Positions 57,848 through 64,000 of a stretch of 64,000 nucleotides of DNA are shown here, one piece after another. The notes under the pieces were generated by a model that did not search any database, was not told where the DNA came from, and saw only the letters and a program-made list of their open reading frames with translations. Every line of letters begins with the position of its first letter. Positions within the stretch are counted from its first letter, which is position 1. Position numbers and translations under genes: made by a program. The DNA is from JAWLGZ01 sp041690635 (GTDB taxonomy: Bacteria; Pseudomonadota; Gammaproteobacteria; Thiohalomonadales; Thiohalomonadaceae): the NCBI GenBank assembly GCA_041690635.1, contig JAWLGZ010000002.1, positions 62,001-126,000 of the forward strand, read 5' to 3'.

Positions 57848-58303
57848 TTACCAGCCCCAGGGGAAGCCCCACGGAAATGCGCTTCCGAACGGTGTTCCCC
57901 CGGTCCCCCACTGCCCGTAAGGCAGGTGGAAAGGATCGCCCCATACACCCCAACCCATACCGTGGCCATTCGGCACAAATGCGGGTTGCATCGATGGGTA
58001 TGCCTCTTCTGTTCGTGTCTGGGGCCGGGCCGGCTGGGATCCCCCCAGGGTGCCCCATGTCTTCTGACGCGATTTAGCCGGCTCCGACGGCATCATCACC
58101 GCCGAAGACCGCGGCGCCTGATCGAGTTGTGCCCAGGGGTTATAGCGCTGCCCGCTCCGCTGTCCCTCATCGCCCCGATCGCTCAACCAGTCACCCCTCG
58201 TGGTTCGGCCGCTTTCCCGGCTCCAGTCACCAACGGTCGGCGAACACCAGCCCAAAGCCACAACCGTCATGACGGTGGCCAGATGAAAACTACCGCTTTT
58301 CAT
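57848..58303 (-). CDS. Secreted protein with Trp/Phe/Gly-rich C-terminus
   Basis: 151 residues. The signal peptide is MKSGSFHLATVMTVVALGWC (ending near CSPTVG, a possible lipobox-like GWC). The middle is Arg/Ser/Gln-rich; the end is strongly aromatic (HGMGWGVWGDPFHLPYGQWG, GTPFGSAFPWGFPWGW), like the C-termini of sulfur globule-associated proteins. I do not recognise a family. ATG 58303 overlaps the stop of the upstream small secreted gene in ATGA fashion, so they are co-translated. Position between an RND system and sgp suggests an envelope or globule role, inferred. Confidence 0.65.
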   Translation of the reverse strand: MKSGSFHLATVMTVVALGWCSPTVGDWSRESGRTTRGDWLSDRGDEGQRSGQRYNPWAQLDQAPRSSAVMMPSEPAKSRQKTWGTLGGSQPARPQTRTEEAYPSMQPAFVPNGHGMGWGVWGDPFHLPYGQWGTGGTPFGSAFPWGFPWGW

Positions 58304-58647
58304 CACCGTGTCAGCTCATCCCCTGCGCCGGGATCAGCAGGCGGCACCGGTTCGGCCCCCCAGTTCCAGCGACGTGGTACCTCGCTCTCTGGCGGCGACC
58401 AGTAGCGGCCCGGACCCACGTAGGGACGGCTCGGCCCACCCCAGGTGTCCTCCGGATACCAGCTGCGAGCCCGGGCGCGATCCGCCTCGTCGAGAAAGGG
58501 TCGTGAACTGATATACGGCCCCACAGGCGGCGGTGCGGCAAAGCCGGGGAACTGGACCTTATCGGGCTCAGTTCCATGGGCGACGGCAGTTGCCGATAGA
58601 AGAACGCCCGTCAGGATGACACTCGGCAGATGCCGTCTCTTCATCAT
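58303..58647 (-). CDS. Small secreted Pro/Trp-rich protein
   Basis: 114 residues. MMKRRHLPSVILTGVLLSAT to AVAHG is a Sec signal peptide. The mature part is Pro/Tyr/Trp-rich: VQFPGFAAPPPVGPYISSRP, ARSWYPEDTWGGPSRPYVGP, YWSPPESEVPRRWNWG. No recognised domain. A strong AGGGGAG site precedes ATG 58647. It follows the RND permease gene by 10 bp and overlaps the next secreted gene, so it belongs to the RND operon. Confidence 0.65.
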   Translation of the reverse strand: MMKRRHLPSVILTGVLLSATAVAHGTEPDKVQFPGFAAPPPVGPYISSRPFLDEADRARARSWYPEDTWGGPSRPYVGPGRYWSPPESEVPRRWNWGAEPVPPADPGAGDELTR

Positions 58648-58657
58648 TGGGCTCCCC

Positions 58658-61600
58658 TTACCGCGATTCGTCGGACTCGTCACCGAGACCCGGCTTCAAC
58701 CGAATCCCGCGCCGGCCGCCCCGTGCCTTCGGCTTGGCACCCGTAGCGCCCGCAGCCGAAGCATCATCCCCGATCTGCGCAGCCTCCTGTCCTGTGCCGG
58801 TCTGCTTCGCCACGCCTGTCCTGTCAGCTGTGGCAGACGTTTTCCTGGGCGCGGTTTTCTTGCCCGATGCTGCCTTCCGTCTGTTGGACGCGGTGCCCTT
58901 CTTGCCATCCCCCTTGACGCCTGACGACGGCCTCTTGCGAGGCGTCTTCGGCAGCGGTTCTGCGGCCTTTTCGACTTCGGGCTGGGCAACGGGGGCCGAC
59001 GGTTCGTCAATGGCGGGCGACTCCTCCGACCGCTCCCGCACGACGGGCTCCGAAGTCTCAGCCGAAGCCTCGCTGTCGACGATTGTGTCTGCCGCAGTGT
59101 GTACAGCAGCCCCTTTGGCGTCCACCGGGACAGACGGCTCCGTGGTCGTCTGTTCTGCCGCCGGCTCTGCTGCCGTCGGCTGTGCAGCCGGTGTATTGGC
59201 AGCGGGCGTCACCACGGCCGAAGACGGCTCCCCGGTTACCGGTTCCGTACGCTCTTCGGCGACGCGAACCGAAGCACCGTTCGCCACGCGTGCCTGAAGT
59301 TTGCGCAGTGCGATCCCACCCAGGCGGATCAGCGCCACTACGAACTGGACAAACTGCCACACGGTTTCCACCAGCACCGCCCACGCCACCAGGGCGAAGC
59401 TCCTGAACCCTCCGCTGATCCGTTCGCGCAGAGGTTTTTCGGGGCGTGTCGTAGCCGTGGGCGTAGCTTTTGCACAACCACTGCCGCTTCCATCCGGTCC
59501 GGCAGCTGGACAGAACACCGAGCGAACCGTGATGCAACCGAGCGGGATCACCACCAGGGTCAGGAGGGTTGAAACCAGCACTCCGAACAGGAGCGAAATC
59601 GCCATGCCCTGGAAGATGGGATCGAACAGGATGACCGAGGAGCCGGCCACCAGCGCCAGTGCCGTGATAATGATGGGACGCGTGCGGGTCTTGCAGGACT
59701 GCACCACCGCATCACGCGCATCCGTTCCGCGGTTGACCTCGTGAATGGAGAAGTCCACCAGCAGGATGGAGTTGCGGACGATGATGCCGGCCAGTGCGAT
59801 AAAGCCGATCATTGAGGTGGCGGTGAACTCGGCATTCAGCAGCCAGTGGCCGGGAATGATGCCGATCAGGGTGAGTGGAATGGGCGCCATGATCACCAGC
59901 GGCACGCTGAAGTTGCCGAATTCCCAAACCACCAGGATGTAGATCAGGACCAGCGCCACCCCAAAGGCCGCCCCCATGTCGCGGAAGGTCTCGTAGGTGA
60001 CGGTCCACTCGCCGGTCCACTCGAAGCCGGAATGGCCGTTGTCCGCCGGCGGACCGATGTAGCTCGCCTTCAGCGGCACACCATCCGGGGTGACATAACT
60101 CTCCAGAATCGATTCGACCTCCGACATACCGTAGATGGGTGCGGCGAGTCGGCCGACCGCGTCGCCGACCACGTACTCCACAGGACGGAGATCCTTGTGG
60201 TAGACGATGGGATCCTCGGTCATGCGATAGAAGCGGCCCAACTCAGCCAGCGGCACGCTGCCCCCGTCCGGCGCCATGATGGGCAGATCGCCCAAGCGGG
60301 CCACCTCGGCACGAATGGCGAGCGGCATCTCCATCACGATGTAGGTGGGGTCGAGTACCGTCCCCTGCTTGACGTCGCCGAGCCGGAAACCACCCATTGC
60401 CATCGCCAGGTTGCGGTTGATCGCATCGACGGAGATCCCGCGGCGAACCGCCTTCTCGGTATCCACCTCGAAACGCCAGACGTCAAAGGGCCCCTGCATG
60501 TAGGTATCGACGTCTGCCACCCCTTCGGCCTGCTCGAACGCATCGGTGATGCGCCGCGCAACGTCGCGGCGGGTTGCTGCGTCCGGTCCGTACACCTCGG
60601 CGACGATGGACTGCAGCACGGGGGGCCCGGGCGGCATCTCCACCACTGTGATGCGCGCTCCCATCTCCCGCGCCATCGGGGTCAACAGTTCACGCGCCTG
60701 CAGGGCGATCTCGTGGCTGCTGCGGGAACGGTCGCTCTTGTGCAGCAACTGGACATGGAGTTCCGCCTGCCACGGCTCCTGCCGCAGGTAGTAGTGGCGC
60801 ACCATGCCGTTGAAATCGAACGGCTGGGCGGTGCCCGCATAGGTCTGGATAGCGGTGACTTCGGGCATGTCACGCAAGGCTTCGGCCATGCCGTGGACCA
60901 GGTTAGCGGTCATCGGCAGAGCACTCCCCTCCGGCAGATCGACGGTGACGCTGAATTCAGGCTTGTTGTCGTAGGGCAGCATCTTCACCGTAACTGCCGT
61001 GGTGTAAAACATCGCGCAGCAGGCGAAGAAGACCACGACGATGGACCCGAGCACGCTCCAGCCCACCAACTTGTTATCAATGATCGGCGTAAGCACGCGG
61101 CGGAACATCCGCTCAAGCTTCTCGTTCTGCCGATGTTCACGCACCTCCGCCCGCTGCAGGTAGGCCATGCTCGGTCGGATACGCATCGCCAGCCAGGGTG
61201 TGAAAATGAAGGCTGCAAACAGCGAGAAGATCATCGCCACCGAGCCGAGTGCAGGAATGGGCGCCATGTACGGCCCCATCATCCCGCTGACGAAACCCAT
61301 CGGCAGCAGTGCAGCGATGACCGTGAAGGTGGCCAGGATGGTCGGATTGCCGACCTCGCGTACCGCGTCAACGGCAGTCGCCGTGTCCATCTCCCCTTTC
61401 AGCAGCCAGCGCCGGTAGATGTTTTCGATGACGACGATGGCGTCATCCACCAGGATTCCGATGGAGAAGATGAGCGCAAACAGGCTCACCCGATCGATGG
61501 TAAAGCCCAGGATCCAGGCGGAAAACACGGTGATCAGAATGACCACCGGAATGACGAACAGGACCACCATCGCCGGACGCAGGCCCAATGCGAGCCAGAC

Positions 61601-62737
61601 CAGGATGGCCACGGCGGCCGTCGCCACGAACAGCTTGAAGATCAGCTCATTGACCTTGTCATTGGCGGTCTCGCCGTAGTTGCGGGTGATTGCGATATTG
61701 ACGTTGTCCGGGATGAGCTGACCCTTGAGGTTCTCCACCTTGTCGATGATCGACTCGGCCACGGTCACCCCGTTGGTCCCCTCCTTCTTCGCCAGCGCCA
61801 GGGTGACCGCCGGTGCCCCATGCACCTCACCCTCACCGCTGCCGGCGGCACCGGTGTAGTAACTGATCGCCTGTCGTGGCTCTTCCGGCGCCTGGCTGAC
61901 CCGGGCCAGATCACGCACGTAGACCGGGACGCCCTTGTCCACCGACACCACGAGGCGCGCGATATCTTCGGCCGAGTGGAGGAAGGAACCGGTGTACACC
62001 GTGAAGAACGAGCCGCCCCGCTCGATGTTGCCGGCCCGCTTCTCGCTGTTGGCGGTCTGGATGGTGTTGGCCACCTGCTCCAGGCTGATGCCGTAACCGG
62101 CCAGCCGCTCGGGCACCACCTCGACGCGCACCTGCTCGGCACGACCGCCGACCACGAAGCCCTGTCCGGTATTGGGGATCTGCTTGAGACTCTGAAGCAC
62201 ATCCAGCGCCAGGGTGCGCAGAATGCCGTCGTCCACATCCTCGGACCACAAAGTGAGCGTCACCACCGGCACATCGTCGATCCCCTTCGGTTTGACCAGC
62301 GGCATGGAGACGCCTGGCGGGATCTTGTCCAGATTGGATTGGAGCTTGTCGTGAACCTTGACGATGGAGGGACCAAACTGTTCACCCACATCGAACTGCA
62401 CCGTCACCATCCCTTCACCGCGACGCGAAGCGGAGTAGACGTGCTTGATGCCGGGGATCTCACTCATGATGCGCTGCAGTGGGTCGATAGCGAGGCTCGC
62501 CACCTGTTCGGAACTGGCACCAGGGTATTCGACGAAGATATCCACCATGGGGACCGAGATCTGCGGGTCCTCCTGGCGCGGAGTCAGCACCAGGCCCAAC
62601 ACGCCCATGGCAAGCATCGCAAAGAAGAGCAGCGGTGAGAGCGGGGAATGGATGAACGCCCGGGCCATGCGACCTGCCAGGCCGAGAGACTCCTCGTTCT
62701 TCGCGGCCCCAGTGTTCGGGCTCTGATGTTCCGTCAT
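58658..62737 (-). CDS. RND efflux permease with long C-terminal tail
   Basis: 1359 residues; ordinary AcrB-like permeases are about 1030-1050. The first about 1070 residues are a complete RND permease: FIHSPLSPLLFFAMLAMGVL, PQISVPMVDIFVEYPGASSE, SIGILVDDAIVVIENIYRRW (membrane segment 4 proton-relay Asp pair), DARDAVVQSCKTRTRPIIIT, TMIGFIALAGIIVRNSILLV. An extra membrane helix near 1100-1125 (FALVAWAVLVETVWQFVQFV) follows, then an acidic Pro/Ala/Glu/Thr-rich stretch and a basic end (TPRKRPSSGVKGDGKKGTAS). The adaptor gene is upstream, 72 bp away. The substrate is not evident; it resembles the CzcA/HAE1-like branch. Extra helix would place the tail in the periplasm. Confidence 0.88.
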   Translation of the reverse strand: MTEHQSPNTGAAKNEESLGLAGRMARAFIHSPLSPLLFFAMLAMGVLGLVLTPRQEDPQISVPMVDIFVEYPGASSEQVASLAIDPLQRIMSEIPGIKHVYSASRRGEGMVTVQFDVGEQFGPSIVKVHDKLQSNLDKIPPGVSMPLVKPKGIDDVPVVTLTLWSEDVDDGILRTLALDVLQSLKQIPNTGQGFVVGGRAEQVRVEVVPERLAGYGISLEQVANTIQTANSEKRAGNIERGGSFFTVYTGSFLHSAEDIARLVVSVDKGVPVYVRDLARVSQAPEEPRQAISYYTGAAGSGEGEVHGAPAVTLALAKKEGTNGVTVAESIIDKVENLKGQLIPDNVNIAITRNYGETANDKVNELIFKLFVATAAVAILVWLALGLRPAMVVLFVIPVVILITVFSAWILGFTIDRVSLFALIFSIGILVDDAIVVIENIYRRWLLKGEMDTATAVDAVREVGNPTILATFTVIAALLPMGFVSGMMGPYMAPIPALGSVAMIFSLFAAFIFTPWLAMRIRPSMAYLQRAEVREHRQNEKLERMFRRVLTPIIDNKLVGWSVLGSIVVVFFACCAMFYTTAVTVKMLPYDNKPEFSVTVDLPEGSALPMTANLVHGMAEALRDMPEVTAIQTYAGTAQPFDFNGMVRHYYLRQEPWQAELHVQLLHKSDRSRSSHEIALQARELLTPMAREMGARITVVEMPPGPPVLQSIVAEVYGPDAATRRDVARRITDAFEQAEGVADVDTYMQGPFDVWRFEVDTEKAVRRGISVDAINRNLAMAMGGFRLGDVKQGTVLDPTYIVMEMPLAIRAEVARLGDLPIMAPDGGSVPLAELGRFYRMTEDPIVYHKDLRPVEYVVGDAVGRLAAPIYGMSEVESILESYVTPDGVPLKASYIGPPADNGHSGFEWTGEWTVTYETFRDMGAAFGVALVLIYILVVWEFGNFSVPLVIMAPIPLTLIGIIPGHWLLNAEFTATSMIGFIALAGIIVRNSILLVDFSIHEVNRGTDARDAVVQSCKTRTRPIIITALALVAGSSVILFDPIFQGMAISLLFGVLVSTLLTLVVIPLGCITVRSVFCPAAGPDGSGSGCAKATPTATTRPEKPLRERISGGFRSFALVAWAVLVETVWQFVQFVVALIRLGGIALRKLQARVANGASVRVAEERTEPVTGEPSSAVVTPAANTPAAQPTAAEPAAEQTTTEPSVPVDAKGAAVHTAADTIVDSEASAETSEPVVRERSEESPAIDEPSAPVAQPEVEKAAEPLPKTPRKRPSSGVKGDGKKGTASNRRKAASGKKTAPRKTSATADRTGVAKQTGTGQEAAQIGDDASAAGATGAKPKARGGRRGIRLKPGLGDESDESR

Positions 62738-62809
62738 AACCGATCCGCTTACGATTTGTTCTTATTCGCACCGACCAGGATGGTCGGCGCCCCCCTACGG
62801 CTACATTTG

Positions 62810-63946
62810 CTATCGCGCGTTGCGCGTGGAACCCATGCCCGGCGGCGGATTGTTGATCACCCGATCGCCCGGGGAGACTCCCGACAGGACACTGATGTGA
62901 CCCGGCCCGGCGGGATCCCCCAACCGCAGCACCCGCAGATCCCTGCCGCCGTCGGGGCGAACCACAAACACGGCGGGCAGACTTCCGCGGCGGACCAGCG
63001 CCGAGACCGGGACGGTCGGCAGGCGCTGGGTGGCCGCATTGCTGTCATTGATCATTACCTCGGCATACATACCGGGGGCGGCTGGTGCGTCTGGCGGCAG
63101 CTCGAACTTGACGGTAACCGTATGGCGGTTGGGATCGGCCATGGGAAATACGCGCACAACCCGCGCCAGAACCAGTGCGTCCCGCACGTCGAGGCGCGCC
63201 GGTACGGAAACCCCCTCGCGGATCCCGGGCATGAGGCGCGACGGGACCTCAATCTGGATCTCCAGCGCGCTGGTATCGGCGTAGGCCAGAAGCGGCTGGC
63301 CCGGCTGAACCGTGTCGCCCACCTCCACCAGCTTGTCGGTGATCACCCCTTCGAAAGGCGCAACGCCGGTGGCGTCCTTCAGCTTGGCCTCCACCTCCTG
63401 CAGTTGCGACTGGGCCTGCAGGAAACTGCCGCGTGCCTGAGTCATGCGGGTGCCCCGCGAGTAGAGGTCGGCGTGGCGCTCGTAACCGGACTCGTTGATC
63501 CCCATCATGTCGCCGAAGGGACGGGTAAAGAAGCTGTCGAACATGGAAGGGATGCCCATGCCGGGCATCCGCTCGGTGGAGTACGGGGAGACCAGCTGGC
63601 GGGTGAACTGGACGTTGGCGTTGCGCATCTCTGCGTCCGCATTCGCCATCTGGGCCAGCGCGGAGTTGCGCCGCGCCAGGAGTTCGTCGTCATTGAGCCG
63701 GACCAGCACCGCCCCCTGGTCGAACTGGTCCCCTTCGGCGCCGGCAAGGAACTCCACACGCCCGGGCAGCTGCGCGGCGATGGTCACCCTGCGGGCCGGT
63801 ACCACGGTGCCTCCAAGCACGACGCGGTTCTCCACCCGGCTCTCCTGGACAACGGCTATTTCCCAGTTGCCCGTTGCCTGCATCGCAGTTGCGCAAACCA
63901 GCCCCAATGCACCCGCCAGTGCAAGGGAGAGACGTTTCAGACGCAT
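62810..63946 (-). CDS. RND periplasmic adaptor (membrane fusion protein)
   Basis: 378 residues. MRLKRLSLALAGALGLVCAT to AMQA is a signal peptide. The adaptor pattern is intact: lipoyl half (VVPARRVTIAAQLPGRVEFL, DQGAVLVRLNDDELLARRNS), a helical hairpin (ALAQMANADAEMRNANVQFT, FLQAQSQLQEVEAKLKD), second lipoyl half (GVITDKLVEVGDTVQPGQPL), beta-barrel (LARVVRVFPMADPNRHTVTV) and membrane-proximal domain (VPVSALVRRGSLPAVFVV). An unusual insert within the hairpin (MPGMGIPSMFDSFFTRPFGD) enlarges it. It joins the RND permease to an outer-membrane channel; no TolC gene is near. ATG 63946 is chosen because the signal peptide starts there; 54 bp remain upstream in the window, so its promoter is probably mostly outside. 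Confidence 0.88.
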   Translation of the reverse strand: MRLKRLSLALAGALGLVCATAMQATGNWEIAVVQESRVENRVVLGGTVVPARRVTIAAQLPGRVEFLAGAEGDQFDQGAVLVRLNDDELLARRNSALAQMANADAEMRNANVQFTRQLVSPYSTERMPGMGIPSMFDSFFTRPFGDMMGINESGYERHADLYSRGTRMTQARGSFLQAQSQLQEVEAKLKDATGVAPFEGVITDKLVEVGDTVQPGQPLLAYADTSALEIQIEVPSRLMPGIREGVSVPARLDVRDALVLARVVRVFPMADPNRHTVTVKFELPPDAPAAPGMYAEVMINDSNAATQRLPTVPVSALVRRGSLPAVFVVRPDGGRDLRVLRLGDPAGPGHISVLSGVSPGDRVINNPPPGMGSTRNAR

Positions 63947-64000
63947 CCCCAAACTCCCGTAAATTTGTTGTTCTTTCTGTAGGCGGTACACGTTACACAA

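Noticed and set aside
59846..62638. A 930-residue plus-strand open frame opposite the RND permease
   Set aside because: Shadow of the permease; rich in His, Arg, Asp and Gly with no domain.

Overview
The window looks like chromosome from a GC-rich, sulfur-oxidising gammaproteobacterium of the Chromatiales/Ectothiorhodospiraceae type. The grounds are: a Gly/Tyr/Ala-rich sulfur-globule-type protein at 57.3-57.7 kb; an Rnf complex joined to a long pyruvate:ferredoxin oxidoreductase; and the gammaproteobacterial uvrY-uvrC-pgsA-tRNA-Gly-tRNA-Cys order at 49.5-52.9 kb. The organism assignment is inference; no rRNA is present.

Layout. 0-10.5 kb is mixed housekeeping and stress genes: a SprA-type metalloprotease fragment, a host-attachment-family protein, two DUF2382 stress proteins, bioA, ubiA, a P-type ATPase, an EF-hand lipoprotein, a retropepsin-like protein and a rhomboid protease. 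10.7-26.4 kb is a carbon/electron block: a LysR regulator divergent from rnfB-nifJ-rnfCDGEA, a small Cys-rich membrane protein, ppsA and ppsR. Read together, Rnf would supply low-potential ferredoxin to make pyruvate, and PpsA/PpsR would lift pyruvate to PEP. Most of the longer gaps in this block carry short-unit inverted-repeat elements, some with other repeats nested inside.

26.6-27.4 kb holds a broken tyrosine recombinase beside tRNA-Leu(UAA). 27.6-40.3 kb is a Tad/Flp pilus operon with unusual parts: CpaB with a long DG-repeat tail, an FHA-TadA fusion, two Flp-like pilins, and no TadZ or prepilin peptidase. 40.4-49.3 kb is a tightly overlapped signalling operon: TPR/nucleotide cyclase, membrane sensor, sensor-MFS fusion, orphan substrate-binding protein, PP2C phosphatase/anti-sigma-type kinase, then a STAS protein. 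It is the best candidate here for an undescribed system. The Tad and signalling genes together sit between tRNA-Cys and tRNA-Leu(UAA), which are neighbours (cysT-leuZ) in E. coli, so the 22 kb looks like an insertion into a conserved tRNA cluster.

49.5-52.9 kb is the conserved tRNA/pgsA/uvrC/uvrY block. 53.1-57.2 kb carries a dynamin-like GTPase, a coiled-coil membrane protein, a TPR protein, a ParA ATPase and a secreted protein. 57.3-64 kb has the sulfur globule protein, two small secreted proteins and an RND efflux pair whose permease has a long unusual C-terminal tail. All gaps between annotated features are shorter than 300 bases.
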